DNA of 64,000 nucleotides from Oceanimonas marisflavi (GCF_003049725.1 NZ_QAGM01000010.1:62001-126000); one strand, 5' to 3'. Positions 9,758-18,873 are shown, numbered from the stretch's first letter. Numbers and translations are program-made. Notes: generated by a model not told the origin, from the sequence alone.

Positions 9758-11252
9758 GGTGGAAGGTGGAAACGAACAGACAGCCAGTGAACAGAAAGCT
9801 GTCAGCTATAAGCTGGAAGCTGTAAGTGAACAGCAAGCTATAAGCTGTAAGCCGTCAGCTATAAGTGGTGTGGCCGGCAAGTATCAGCCCTATCCGGAAT
9901 ATAAGGACTCGGGGGTGGAGTGGTTGGGTGAGATTCCATCTCATTGGGCGATTCATTCATTAAAACGGGCGGTAGATGGCTGCACAAATGGAATTTGGGG
10001 CAGTGAACCTGATGAACTGAATGATATTACTGTACTCCGTGTTGCAGATTTCGACCGTAACCAGCTTGAAGTGCGAGACGACAAACTGACCACACGTTCT
10101 ATTCCGGAGAAGGATCGTAGAAACAGACTGCTTCAAAAAGGTGATCTGCTAATTGAAAAATCAGGTGGTGGTGAAAAGACACTAGTCGGGTGCGTTGTTA
10201 TTTTTGATAAAGACTATGACGCCGTTACGTCAAACTTTGTTGCCAAAATGACCCCAAGAGCTGGGTTTGACAGTGTTTTTTTAAAGTATGCATTCGCTAA
10301 ACTGTATGCGGGGCGTGTGAATTACCCTTCAGTAAAGCAAACGACAGGTATACAAAACCTTGATTCGGATGCATATCTGATGGAGCGGTTTGTTTTTCCC
10401 TGTGAACAAGAACAACGCACCATCGCCGCCTTTCTCGATTATGAAACCGCCCGAATCGATACGCTGATCGCCAGGCAGCAGCGGCTGATTGAGTTGCTGA
10501 AGGAAAAGCGTCAGGCGGTGATCTCCCATGCCGTGACCAAGGGCCTGAACCCGAATGTGCCGATGAAGGATTCCGGTGTGGAATGGCTGGGACAAGTGCC
10601 GGCGCATTGGGTTATCAGTCAGCCGAGATACTTGTGTCAATTTTTAGGTGGAGGAACACCATCAAAAGACAACCCAAAATTTTGGGATGGAGATATACCA
10701 TGGGTATCCCCGAAAGATATGAAGCGAGATATCATCAACTCATCTATTGACTCAATTACAATGGATGCTGTTCTTCATTCCTCAACAAAGTTAATCCCAA
10801 CGGGCTCTGTTTTGATCGTTGTCAGAGGAATGATATTAGCCCATTCTGTGCCTGTGGCCATCACATCAGTCCCTGTAACCATTAACCAGGATATGAAGGC
10901 CATGGTTAGTGGTGAACAGATCGACGGAGACTATTTACTTCTTTGTTTACAGGGGCTCAAACAACCTGTATTGGATTTGGTTGATAGTTCTGCACACGGC
11001 ACAAAGTGCTTGCGAACGGATCAGTTTGAAGTGCTTCCAATTCCTTTGCCTCCGCGAAGCGAACAGCATTACATTGTTGAGCAAGTACAGAAAAAATTGG
11101 ACCGAATAGACAGAAGCATAACTGTAGCCAGCCACTCCATCAGTTTATCTAAGGAACGCCGCACCGCGCTAATTTCCGCTGCGGTTACCGGCAAGATTGA
11201 TGTGCGGGGCTGGCAGCCACCGGCTGAGGAAAAAACTGCCGAACAAGAGTAA
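9747..11252 (+). CDS. hsdS: Type I restriction-modification specificity subunit S
   Basis: About 501 residues with the classical two-half layout. The repeated entry motif KDSGVEWLGEIPSHW (near 52) and KDSGVEWLGQVPAHW (near 275) precedes each target recognition domain. Each domain is followed by a helical spacer (DYETARIDTLIARQQRLIELL after the first). Both recognition domains are clearly more AT-rich than the flanking DNA (about 9930-10400 and 10610-11110), as expected for exchangeable specificity modules. The ATG at 9747 has AAGGGAG at 8-nt spacing; 9741 and 9723 are alternatives. Residues 1-42 are translated heptamer repeat and not family sequence; a normal HsdS would begin near YPEYKDSG. 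Confidence 0.9.
   Translation: MNYKVEGGNEQTASEQKAVSYKLEAVSEQQAISCKPSAISGVAGKYQPYPEYKDSGVEWLGEIPSHWAIHSLKRAVDGCTNGIWGSEPDELNDITVLRVADFDRNQLEVRDDKLTTRSIPEKDRRNRLLQKGDLLIEKSGGGEKTLVGCVVIFDKDYDAVTSNFVAKMTPRAGFDSVFLKYAFAKLYAGRVNYPSVKQTTGIQNLDSDAYLMERFVFPCEQEQRTIAAFLDYETARIDTLIARQQRLIELLKEKRQAVISHAVTKGLNPNVPMKDSGVEWLGQVPAHWVISQPRYLCQFLGGGTPSKDNPKFWDGDIPWVSPKDMKRDIINSSIDSITMDAVLHSSTKLIPTGSVLIVVRGMILAHSVPVAITSVPVTINQDMKAMVSGEQIDGDYLLLCLQGLKQPVLDLVDSSAHGTKCLRTDQFEVLPIPLPPRSEQHYIVEQVQKKLDRIDRSITVASHSISLSKERRTALISAAVTGKIDVRGWQPPAEEKTAEQE
9757..9870 (+). repeat. Heptamer repeat array inside hsdS 5' coding region
   Basis: AGGTGGA occurs twice at 9757-9770. From 9797 to 9870 runs a 7-nt-periodic array of AGCTGTC, AGCTATA, AGCTGGA, AGCTGTA and similar units with one 4-nt break, ending AGTGGTG. 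The same units and the same AGTGGTG end form an intergenic array at 28501-28528. Here the repeat is translated as the HsdS N-terminus. Confidence 0.85.
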
Positions 11253-11263
11253 TGCCTTGCTGT

Positions 11264-11280
11264 CCCGGCTACGTGCCGGG
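11264..11280 (+). other. Small hairpin between hsdS and hsdR
   Basis: CCCGGC (11264-11269) and GCCGGG (11275-11280) form a 6-bp stem with a 5-nt loop in the 131-bp hsdS-hsdR gap. No T-run follows, so it is at most a weak attenuator or processing site. Confidence 0.35.
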
Positions 11281-11383
11281 CCTGCCTTTGTGGAGGTAAT
11301 CTGCTTCCAGTAAACTGCCAGACAGTAACTGAATACCGTGCGCTAAAGACACGGAAGTAACAGAACAACAAGGAGCCTGAGTA

Positions 11384-14300
11384 ATGCAGGACAACAAAGC
11401 ACGGGAACAGGTTTTTCAGGATCATATTATTCACGCCCTGGCGGCCCAGGGCTGGCTGGTGGGGGAGTCGGCAAAATACGACCGGGAGCGGGCGCTCTAC
11501 CCGGAAGACCTGCTGGCCTTTGTACAGGAAACTCAGCCCGACGCCTGGCAAAAATACTGCAAGCTCTATGGCGAGCAGCCGGAGCAGCACCTGCTGAATG
11601 CCGCCGTGCGCCAGCTGGGGCACCCGGGCAAAGGGGCGCTGTGGCTGCTGCGCAACCAGATTGAAGACAGGGGCCACCGCCTCAAGGTGGCCAGCTTCAG
11701 GCCCGATCATGACCTTAACCCCGAGCTGCTGGCGCGCTACCGGATCAACCGGTTGCGGGTGGTGCCCGAGCTGGTATACAGCCCTCATGGTTACGAGGGC
11801 CGGCTCGATCTCACTTTGTTCCTTAATGGCATTCCGGTGGCGACCCTGGAGCTGAAGTCCTGTTTCAAGCAGTCTCTGGAAAACGCCAAAAACCAGTACC
11901 GGTTCGACAGGCAGCCCAAAACCCTGGGCAAGGCCGAGCCGCTGCTCACCTTTCGCCGGGGGGCCCTGGTGCATTTTGCGGTCAACCAGTTTGAAGTGGC
12001 CATGACCACCAAGCTTGCCGGCAAAGGCACCTTCTTTCTGCCCTTTAACAAGGGCACAAGCGAAGGCGGGGCCGGCAACGATCAGCCGCCGGTGGTGAAC
12101 GGCCAGGGCGGTTATGCCACCGAGTATCTGTGGCAGGAAATTCTGCAGCCCGACAACTTTCTGCGCATTCTCGGCCGTTACCTGCATCTTGAAGTCAAAA
12201 CCGAGGAAGACGCCCTTGGCCGGGTGAATAAAAAAGAAACCCTGATCTTTCCCCGTTATCACCAGTGGAGTGCGGTGCAGCAACTGCTGGGAGCGGTCAC
12301 CGAAGAAGGACCGGGCCAGAAATACCTGATCCAGCACTCCGCTGGCTCCGGCAAGTCCAACTCCATCGCCTGGCTGGCCCATCAACTGGCCTCGCTCTAT
12401 CGGGAAGGCGGCCACAAGCTGTTTCAGTCGGTGATAGTGATCACCGACCGCACCGTGCTCGACAGCCAGTTGCAGGAGACCATTGCCCAGTTTGAGCATG
12501 CCGATGGCGTGGTCAGCCGCATCAGCCGGGAAGACGGCGAGGGCAGCAAGTCGGCCCAGCTTGCCGAGGCTCTGGCCAGCGGCACGCCCATTATCATCGT
12601 TACCATTCAGACCTTCCCCCATGTGCTCAAGGCCATTCAGGAGTCCACCTCGCTCAAGGCTTCCACCTTTGCGGTGATTGCCGATGAGGCCCACTCCAGC
12701 CAGACCGGCAGCACCGCCCGTCAGCTGCGGGAAGTGCTGATGGCCGAGCAGCTCGACGGCGATGACGAGCTGTCGGCGGAAGACGTGATGAACCTGACTC
12801 TGGCGGCCCGGGGCGGCAGCAGCAATATCAGCTATTTCGCCTTTACCGCCACTCCCAAGGGCAAAACCCTGGAGCTGTTTGGCCGCCCGCCCAAGGCCAA
12901 TATGCCCCTTGGCCCGGACAACAAGCCGCTGCCCTTTCATGTGTACAGCATGCGCCAGGCCATTGAAGAGGGCTTTATTCTCGATGTGCTGAAGAACTAC
13001 ACCAACTACAGCCTGGCCTACAAGCTGGCGATGCAGGCGGAAGAGGACGACCGCGAGGTGGACGCCAAAAAGGCGCGCATTCGGCTGTCCCGCTGGGTGC
13101 GGCTGCACCCCCACAACATTGGCCAGAAGGTGCAGATCATCATTGAGCACTTTCGCGAGAACGTGGCGCACCTGCTGGGGCATCAGGCCAAGGCCATGGT
13201 GGTGACTTCCAGCCGGCTGGAGGCGGTGCGCTACAAGCTGGCGTTCGATAAATACGTGGCGGAAAAAGGCTACGACGCCATTCGCGCCATGGTGGCCTTT
13301 TCCGGCGAGGTGAGCGACGAGGGCGTGGGCTATACCGAGCGCAACATGAACCCGGAGCTCAATGGCCGGGACATGCGCAAGGCCTTCGACACCCCCGATT
13401 ATCAGGTGATGCTGGTGGCCAACAAGTTTCAGACCGGCTTCGACCAGCCCAAGCTGTGCGCCATGTATGTGGACAAAAAGCTCACCGGCGTAGACTGCAT
13501 TCAGACCCTGTCCCGGCTCAACCGCACCTATCCCGGCAAGGAGAGCACCTTTGTGCTCGACTTCGTCAATGATCCTCAGGATGTGCTGGAGGAGTTTCAG
13601 AAATACTTTGAGACCGCCACCCTGGATACGGTCTCCGATCCCAACCTGGTGTATGACCTGCAGCACAAGCTGCGGGCAGCGGGCATTTTCAACTGGAACG
13701 AGGTGGTGGCCTTTGCCGATGCCTACTTCGACCCCAAACGGGGTCAGGAGGCCATGCTGAGCTATGCCAGGCCGGCGCTGGAACGTTTTAAGCGGCGTTA
13801 TACCCTGGCCACCGAAAGCCTGCGGGAGTGCCGGCGCATGCTTAAACTGATTGAGCGTGAAGGAGGCAGCGCCACCGACAAGACCAATGCCGAACGGCGG
13901 GTGAAAGAGGCCGAAGAAGCCCGTTCCGAGCTGGATATCTTCAAGAAGGATCTCAACAGCTATGTGCGCTTCTACGAGTTTGTATCGCAAATCACCCCGT
14001 TCGACGATGCCGAGCTGGAGCAGCTGTGTGTCTATGCCCGTCACCTGTTACCGCTGCTGCGCCAGGAGCAGCTGGAAGAAGACGAGATCGACTTGTCTTC
14101 CGTGGTGCTCAGTCACTACAACCTCAAGGCCCGGCGCACTCAGGATCTCAAGCTCAGGGAAGACGCCGGCGGCTACGGCCTGAAAGGGGTGTCGGCAGTG
14201 GGCAGCGCCACGCCCAAGGAAGAGAAAAAGGATTACCTCTCCCACATTCTGGAACAGCTCAATGACCTGTTCGGCCTGGAAACCACCGACGGCGACAAGC

Positions 14301-14551
14301 TCACCCTGCTGCAGGGGGCCATGGCCAAGATCAGCGAGAACGAAACCGTGATGGCCCAGGTGCGCAACAACTCCAGCGAGCAGATTATGCTGGGCGATTT
14401 TCCCAAAGCCATGGAGCAGGCCATGATCGACAGCATGGGCTCCTATCAGAACCTGTCGATGCAATACCTCTCCGATCCCGACGTGGCCAAAGGCTTCAAC
14501 CAGCTGGTGCTGGGCATGCTGCTCAAAGGGCTGCAGGAGGGAGCGAGATAG
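11384..14551 (+). CDS. hsdR: Type I restriction endonuclease subunit R
   Basis: A 1055-residue ATP-dependent restriction and translocation subunit. The N-terminal HSDR_N nuclease domain has RLDLTLF and ATLELKS, giving the D and E-x-K residues near 145-160. The helicase core follows: Walker A SAGSGKSN near 318, DEAHSS near 433, TATPKG near 487, and a second RecA domain with SRLNRTYPG near 710. The C-terminal helical part binds M2S. The start follows AAGGAG at 11371. A 131-bp gap separates it from hsdS, so it may have its own promoter. Length is typical and no frame break is seen, so the system appears intact. Confidence 0.95.
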   Translation: MQDNKAREQVFQDHIIHALAAQGWLVGESAKYDRERALYPEDLLAFVQETQPDAWQKYCKLYGEQPEQHLLNAAVRQLGHPGKGALWLLRNQIEDRGHRLKVASFRPDHDLNPELLARYRINRLRVVPELVYSPHGYEGRLDLTLFLNGIPVATLELKSCFKQSLENAKNQYRFDRQPKTLGKAEPLLTFRRGALVHFAVNQFEVAMTTKLAGKGTFFLPFNKGTSEGGAGNDQPPVVNGQGGYATEYLWQEILQPDNFLRILGRYLHLEVKTEEDALGRVNKKETLIFPRYHQWSAVQQLLGAVTEEGPGQKYLIQHSAGSGKSNSIAWLAHQLASLYREGGHKLFQSVIVITDRTVLDSQLQETIAQFEHADGVVSRISREDGEGSKSAQLAEALASGTPIIIVTIQTFPHVLKAIQESTSLKASTFAVIADEAHSSQTGSTARQLREVLMAEQLDGDDELSAEDVMNLTLAARGGSSNISYFAFTATPKGKTLELFGRPPKANMPLGPDNKPLPFHVYSMRQAIEEGFILDVLKNYTNYSLAYKLAMQAEEDDREVDAKKARIRLSRWVRLHPHNIGQKVQIIIEHFRENVAHLLGHQAKAMVVTSSRLEAVRYKLAFDKYVAEKGYDAIRAMVAFSGEVSDEGVGYTERNMNPELNGRDMRKAFDTPDYQVMLVANKFQTGFDQPKLCAMYVDKKLTGVDCIQTLSRLNRTYPGKESTFVLDFVNDPQDVLEEFQKYFETATLDTVSDPNLVYDLQHKLRAAGIFNWNEVVAFADAYFDPKRGQEAMLSYARPALERFKRRYTLATESLRECRRMLKLIEREGGSATDKTNAERRVKEAEEARSELDIFKKDLNSYVRFYEFVSQITPFDDAELEQLCVYARHLLPLLRQEQLEEDEIDLSSVVLSHYNLKARRTQDLKLREDAGGYGLKGVSAVGSATPKEEKKDYLSHILEQLNDLFGLETTDGDKLTLLQGAMAKISENETVMAQVRNNSSEQIMLGDFPKAMEQAMIDSMGSYQNLSMQYLSDPDVAKGFNQLVLGMLLKGLQEGAR

Positions 14552-14590
14552 AATTTTTTACTCGTGCGCAAAGCGGCACATAAGCGGCAC

Positions 14591-14624
14591 AAAAAAAAGC
14601 CAGCGCATTGATGCAGCTGGCTTT
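14591..14624. terminator. Terminator between hsdR and tRNA-Ile2
   Basis: A perfect 9-bp stem AAAGCCAGC (14596-14604) / GCTGGCTTT (14616-14624). On the minus strand it is followed by eight Ts and lies 15 bp past the tRNA 3' end, so it is a strong terminator for the tRNA transcript. On the plus strand a shorter T-run could end hsdR. Confidence 0.85.
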
Positions 14625-14638
14625 TCTCGGTGTCTGTA

Positions 14639-14715
14639 TGGTGGCCCCTCCCAGACTTGAACTGGGGACCTAACGATTATGAGTCGTGTGCTCTAACCAA
14701 CTGAGCTAAGGGGCC
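14639..14715 (-). tRNA. ileX: tRNA-Ile2 (anticodon CAU, lysidine-type)
   Basis: A 77-nt cloverleaf with encoded CCA. Acceptor stem GGCCCCT/AGGGGCC, T-arm CCCAG-TTCAAGT-CTGGG and anticodon CAU (14681-14679). The acceptor and the ACTCATAATCG anticodon arm match E. coli ileX rather than elongator or initiator Met tRNA, so the wobble C should be modified to lysidine by TilS to read AUA. Pair 27-43 is C-U instead of the G-U of E. coli. It lies between hsdR and rpoD. Confidence 0.92.
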
Positions 14716-14830
14716 AAAAGTGGGCTGATTATAGGGGAAGGGACGGTGGCCTGTCCAGTTGTGGTGGTGAGTTAGGTGGCTGATTTTTAAGCGGTTGGAA
14801 GTGCCGGGACTGTGGTTATCGCGTTGCTTT

Positions 14831-14869
14831 TTGTTGGGATTCGCTTCGCTCATCGCCAACCTACGGATC
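14831..14869. repeat. REP-like dispersed repeat, copy 1
   Basis: An imperfect palindrome with GTTGG-GAT on the left and ATC-G-CCAAC on the right around a TCGCTTCGCTC centre, followed by CTACGGATC. A near-identical copy lies at 28552-28590. Position and structure fit a dispersed intergenic REP-type element in the 3' region of rpoD. Confidence 0.8.
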
Positions 14870-14903
14870 GCCAGGCTGAAGCCGGTTGGTGTGGAAGCGA
14901 ACA

Positions 14904-14930
14904 AAGAAAAAGGGCGCCGTAGCGCCCTTT
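14904..14930 (-). terminator. rpoD terminator
   Basis: AAAGGGCGC pairs with GCGCCCTTT (stem arms 14909-14917 and 14922-14930). On the minus strand a TTTTTCTTTG tract follows. It sits 22 bp after the rpoD stop and ends the rpsU-yqeY-dnaG-rpoD operon. Confidence 0.9.
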
Positions 14931-14952
14931 AAATCTTGTGTTGCGGTGGTGC

Positions 14953-16797
14953 TTACTCGTCGAGGAAGCTGCGCAGCACTTCGGAGCGGCTGGGGTGGCG
15001 CAGTTTGCGCAGGGCCTTGGCTTCAATCTGGCGAATACGCTCACGGGTAACGTCGAACTGCTTGCCCACTTCCTCAAGGGTGTGGTCGGTGTTCATGTCG
15101 ATACCAAAGCGCATGCGCAGTACCTTGGCTTCCCGGGCGGTCAGGCCGGCCAGCACGTCGTGGGTGGCGTTACGCAGGCTCTCGCTGGTGGCGGAGTCCG
15201 CCGGCAGGGAGAGGGTGGTGTCCTCGATAAAATCGCCCAGATGGGAGTCTTCGTCGTCACCGATGGGGGTTTCCATCGAGATCGGCTCCTTGGCGATTTT
15301 CAGCACCTTGCGGATCTTGTCTTCCGGCATGGCCATGCGGTGGGCCAGCTCTTCCGGGGTGGGCTCGCGGCCCATTTCCTGCAGCATCTGGCGGGAAATC
15401 CGGTTGAGCTTGTTGATGGTCTCGATCATGTGCACCGGAATACGGATGGTGCGGGCCTGATCCGCAATGGAGCGGGTAATGGCCTGACGGATCCACCAGG
15501 TGGCGTAGGTCGAGAACTTGTAGCCACGGCGATATTCAAACTTGTCTACCGCCTTCATCAGACCGATGTTGCCTTCCTGGATCAGATCCAGGAACTGCAG
15601 GCCACGGTTGGTGTATTTCTTGGCGATGGAGATCACCAGACGCAGGTTGGCTTCCACCATTTCCTTCTTGGCACGGCGGGCCTTGGCCTCACCAATGCTC
15701 ATGCGGCGGTTGATGTCCTTGATCTGGGAGATGGTGAGGCCGGTTTCCTCTTCCACTACCTTGAGCTTGCCAATGGCACGGCGCACGTCTTCGGCCACAT
15801 CTTCCAGCCGGGAAGACCAGGTCTTGCCGGCGGCTAGCTGGGCGTCAAACCAGGCCTGTTCGCTCTCGTGGTGGGCAAAGGCCTGCACAAAGGTCTTTTT
15901 GGGCATCTTGCACTGTTCAACGCAGAGCTTCATGATGATGCGCTCCTGCACCCGAACGCGCTCCATCATGTCGCGCATGCTGTTCACCAGGCGGTCGAAC
16001 TGCTTGGGTACCAGGCGGAACTGACGGAACACATCGGCCAGGGCGGTGATCTGCTCGGCAGCTTCTTTTGAGCTGCGGCCCTTGGCGGCAATAGTGCTTC
16101 TTACCAGCTCGTATTGTTCGCGCAGCTGGCCGAATTTCTCCCGGGCGACTTCCGGATCCGGGCCGTTGTCACCATCGGAATCGTCGTCCTCGTCTTCGTC
16201 TTCATCCTCGTCGTCGTCTTCGTCGTCGAGGTCCTTTTCGCTCAGCTCGGAGCCAATGTGAGTGGCGGTGGGGGCCACGTCTTCGGCTTCTTCCAGATCG
16301 ACAAAGCCGGAGATGATATCGCTCAGCTTGATGTCGCCGGCTTCAAAACGGTCGAACTGATCCAGCAGCGAGGTAATGGTTTCCGGATATTCGGAAACCG
16401 AGCTCTGCACCTGGTTGATGCCGTCTTCAATGCGCTTGGCGATATCGATTTCGCCTTCGCGGGTCAGCAGCTCCACGGTGCCCATTTCACGCATGTACAT
16501 GCGTACCGGGTCTGTGGTGCGGCCAATTTCAGATTCAACAGACGCCAGCGCCTGGGCGGCGGCCTCGGCGGCGTCTTCGTCGGCGGTGGTTTCCGACATC
16601 ATCAGATCATCGGCATCGGGGGCGTTTTCCACCACCTGAATGCCCATGTCGTTGATCATCTGGATAATGTCTTCGATCTGATCGGAGTCGACAATATCCT
16701 GAGGAAGATGATCATTTACCTCGGCATAGGTCAGGTAGCCCTGTTCTTTACCTTTGGCAACGAGAAGCTTAAGCTGTGACTGCGGGGTTTGCTCCAT
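14953..16797 (-). CDS. rpoD: RNA polymerase primary sigma factor RpoD (sigma70)
   Basis: A 614-residue sigma70 (E. coli 613). It has region 1.1 (residues 1-80), the non-conserved spacer with a very acidic Asp/Glu tract near 205-235, region 2 with the -10 recognition block [18 protein letters not shown], region 3, and region 4 with the helix-turn-helix [26 protein letters not shown] at 16797 was chosen because it aligns with the E. coli start; an in-frame ATG at 16848 would add 17 residues. Last gene of the macromolecular synthesis operon. A local sigma70 promoter and a heat-shock-like promoter precede it. Confidence 0.97.
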   Translation of the reverse strand: MEQTPQSQLKLLVAKGKEQGYLTYAEVNDHLPQDIVDSDQIEDIIQMINDMGIQVVENAPDADDLMMSETTADEDAAEAAAQALASVESEIGRTTDPVRMYMREMGTVELLTREGEIDIAKRIEDGINQVQSSVSEYPETITSLLDQFDRFEAGDIKLSDIISGFVDLEEAEDVAPTATHIGSELSEKDLDDEDDDEDEDEDEDDDSDGDNGPDPEVAREKFGQLREQYELVRSTIAAKGRSSKEAAEQITALADVFRQFRLVPKQFDRLVNSMRDMMERVRVQERIIMKLCVEQCKMPKKTFVQAFAHHESEQAWFDAQLAAGKTWSSRLEDVAEDVRRAIGKLKVVEEETGLTISQIKDINRRMSIGEAKARRAKKEMVEANLRLVISIAKKYTNRGLQFLDLIQEGNIGLMKAVDKFEYRRGYKFSTYATWWIRQAITRSIADQARTIRIPVHMIETINKLNRISRQMLQEMGREPTPEELAHRMAMPEDKIRKVLKIAKEPISMETPIGDDEDSHLGDFIEDTTLSLPADSATSESLRNATHDVLAGLTAREAKVLRMRFGIDMNTDHTLEEVGKQFDVTRERIRQIEAKALRKLRHPSRSEVLRSFLDE

Positions 16798-16868
16798 AGA
16801 ACTCGTCCGGTTAGATGTTGCAAGAGGGTGGGTACTAGAGGCACTCATTTCTGGCGCGCAAGTAGCCG

Positions 16869-16904
16869 ATTATAACAAAATTTGACCAGTCTGGCTAACT
16901 GGTC
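16869..16904 (-). promoter_or_regulatory. rpoD proximal promoter with upstream dyad
   Basis: On the minus strand TGTTATAAT is a perfect extended -10 (hexamer 16874-16869), placing a start about 65 nt before rpoD. Immediately upstream GACCAGT (16884-16890) and ACTGGTC (16898-16904) form a 7-bp dyad that overlaps the spacer. It could be an operator or the stem of a weak terminator for read-through from dnaG. Confidence 0.6.
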
Positions 16905-16990
16905 CGAGCTTGCCAACACCTCGCCCTTGAGCCGAGCGTGCTGCAGCGTTCAATGGTTTATCTTCTACCCGTGTCCGGGCCTTCACTACA

Positions 16991-17018
16991 ATCTTGGGGC
17001 AGGTTGCCCGTTTTTCAA
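16991..17018 (-). promoter_or_regulatory. Candidate sigma32 (heat-shock) promoter for rpoD
   Basis: On the minus strand TTGAAA (17018-17013), 13 bp, then CCCCAAGAT (16999-16991). This resembles the sigma32 consensus CTTGAAA-N11-16-CCCCATNT. It begins directly after the dnaG stop. E. coli rpoD also has a heat-shock promoter, located inside dnaG. Confidence 0.5.
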
Positions 17019-18797
17019 TTATAAGACCGTGCCGCCCTTGCTTTCTGTCAGCAGCAGCAGTAATTCCTGTTTTTCCGATGGTGTCAGTCCGTCGCGGCTG
17101 CGGCTTTTTTGTTGCAGCAGCTCAATGCGCCGGGACAGGTAGTCGTTGATGAGTACCACGAAAATGTCCTGCAGCTCCTGCTCGATATTGTCGCCGGCAA
17201 AGGCGTTTTCCGCCATGGCAAGCCGGGACAGGGCCGGCTCGGACGGATGACCACGCCAGTGCTCCAGCAACTGGGCGGTGCTCATTCCGGGCTGCTGGCG
17301 CACCATGCCCAGCAGTGCCAGCAGCAGTTCCATGCCCGGCATGGACAGCTCTTCCAGCGCCGGCATATCCGGCAGCCGGGCCGCGGCAGCCGGATATTGT
17401 AGCACAAGGGCAATGGCCCGTCGAAGCGGGGTCAGCTTCAATTTTTGCGGGCGCGCAGCGGGGGCTTTTTCCTGGCCTTCGGCGGGCTTTAAGCGCGCAA
17501 ACAGCTCCTTTACCCGGCGCTCGTTCTCGCCCCAGTTAAGCTGGCGCGACAGCCGGGTCACCAGGCCTTCCCGGGTAAAACCTTCGGGCACCCGCATAAT
17601 GGCTTCGGCGGCCTTGTGGGCCAGCTCGTGCTGGCCGGCGTCGCCGTCCATGCTGTCCTGGGCCAGGCGCTCAAACAGAAAGTCGCCAAAGTCCTGGGCG
17701 TTATTCAGCAGCCGTTCAAAGGCGTCCTTGCCCTGGCTGCGCACCAGGCTGTCGGGGTCTTCGCCGTCGGGCACAAACACAAAGCGCAGGCTGCGGCCGT
17801 CCTGCATCAGTGGCAGGGCATTTTCCAGCGCCCGCCAGGCGGCCTCGCGGCCGGCGCGGTCGCCGTCGTAGCAACAGATCACCTCGCGGGTGGTGCGATA
17901 GAGCAGCTGCAGCTGGTCACTGGTGGTGGAGGTGCCGAGGCTGGCCACGCCATAGTCGATGCCAAACTGGGCCAGAGCCACCACGTCCATATAGCCTTCC
18001 ACCACCAGCACCCGCTCCGGGTTGCGGTGGGCCTGGCGCACTTCATAGAGGCCATAGAGCTCGCGGCCCTTGTGAAACACCGGGGTTTCCGGCGAGTTCA
18101 GGTATTTGGGCGTGCCGTCCCCCAGCACCCGGCCGCCAAAGCCGATGGTGCGGCCGCGTCTGTCCCGAATGGGAAACATGATGCGATCGCGAAAGCGGTC
18201 ATAAACCCGGCCCTTGTCGTTTTGCAGCAGCATGCCGCCGTCGATCAGCTGGCGTTCGCTGTCGCGGTCTTGGCCAAAGCGGCGCTTGACGCTGTCCCAC
18301 TGATCCGGCACATAGCCGATGCCAAAGCGCTTCACCACTTCGCCGCTGAGCCCTCTGCCCTTGAGGTAATCGATGGCCGCCGGCGCACTGCGCAGCTGCT
18401 GCTGGTAAAAGTGGCTGATGTCATTCAGCAGGCCGTAGAGATCCTGGCGCTCGGCCCGGGCCGCCGCCTGTTGCTGGGGCGAGCCGCCGCCGGTGTTTTC
18501 CCGGGGCACGGTGAGGCCATGCATCGCCGCCATTTCGTCGATGGCGTCGAGAAATTCCAGGCCGTCGTATTCCATCAGAAAGCCAAGGGCGGTGCCGTGG
18601 GCGCCACAGCCAAAGCAGTGATAGAACTGTTTATCGGGGCTGACGGTAAAAGAAGGGCTTTTTTCGTTATGAAAGGGGCAGCAGGCCTGGTAGTTTTTGC
18701 CGGCCTTTTTGAGACGCACCCGTTGATCGATCAAATCGACAATGTCGGTACGGGCGAGGAGATCATCAATAAATTGTTGGGGGATTCTGCCAGCCAT
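17019..18797 (-). CDS. dnaG: DNA primase
   Basis: A 592-residue primase. The N-terminal zinc-binding domain has Cys40, His43, Cys61 and Cys64, at the same numbering as E. coli. The TOPRIM core contains VEGYMDVVAL and the CYDGDRAGREAAW metal-binding acidic cluster. A C-terminal DnaB-interaction domain occupies about 440-592. It makes RNA primers at the replication fork with DnaB. The ATG at 18797 fits the family start MAGRIPQQFIDDLL. It is third in rpsU-yqeY-dnaG-rpoD, with a terminator directly in front of it, which should hold primase expression low relative to S21. Confidence 0.97.
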   Translation of the reverse strand: MAGRIPQQFIDDLLARTDIVDLIDQRVRLKKAGKNYQACCPFHNEKSPSFTVSPDKQFYHCFGCGAHGTALGFLMEYDGLEFLDAIDEMAAMHGLTVPRENTGGGSPQQQAAARAERQDLYGLLNDISHFYQQQLRSAPAAIDYLKGRGLSGEVVKRFGIGYVPDQWDSVKRRFGQDRDSERQLIDGGMLLQNDKGRVYDRFRDRIMFPIRDRRGRTIGFGGRVLGDGTPKYLNSPETPVFHKGRELYGLYEVRQAHRNPERVLVVEGYMDVVALAQFGIDYGVASLGTSTTSDQLQLLYRTTREVICCYDGDRAGREAAWRALENALPLMQDGRSLRFVFVPDGEDPDSLVRSQGKDAFERLLNNAQDFGDFLFERLAQDSMDGDAGQHELAHKAAEAIMRVPEGFTREGLVTRLSRQLNWGENERRVKELFARLKPAEGQEKAPAARPQKLKLTPLRRAIALVLQYPAAAARLPDMPALEELSMPGMELLLALLGMVRQQPGMSTAQLLEHWRGHPSEPALSRLAMAENAFAGDNIEQELQDIFVVLINDYLSRRIELLQQKSRSRDGLTPSEKQELLLLLTESKGGTVL

Positions 18798-18811
18798 GAT
18801 TCACCGTTAAA

Positions 18812-18848
18812 GCAAAAAACAAAGCCGTGCATTCTCGCGAAGCACGGC
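18812..18848 (-). terminator. Intra-operon terminator upstream of dnaG
   Basis: Minus strand GCCGTGC (18848-18842), an 11-nt loop and GCACGGC (18830-18824), then TTTGTTTTTT. It lies in the 76-bp yqeY-dnaG gap. It corresponds to the attenuating terminator between rpsU and dnaG of E. coli, here displaced behind yqeY. Confidence 0.85.
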
Positions 18849-18873
18849 CCGTTGGCAGTTCAGCGGCGGTTTA

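Noticed and set aside
11069-14044. 991-codon open frame on the minus strand opposite hsdR
   Set aside because: It is antisense to an intact hsdR with clear motifs; composition is low-complexity and has no recognisable domain. It is a by-product of GC-rich codon use.
14573-14592. Tandem AAGCGGCACAT duplication behind hsdR
   Set aside because: Only two short copies with no partner elsewhere; not enough to call an attachment site.
6591-14715. Restriction island as a tRNA-integrated genomic island
   Set aside because: The island ends next to tRNA-Ile2, but I see no copy of the tRNA 3' end near 6591-6767 and no integrase.
16165-16240. Simple-sequence expansion in rpoD
   Set aside because: The Asp/Glu tract lies in the normal acidic spacer after region 1 of gammaproteobacterial sigma70 and keeps frame.
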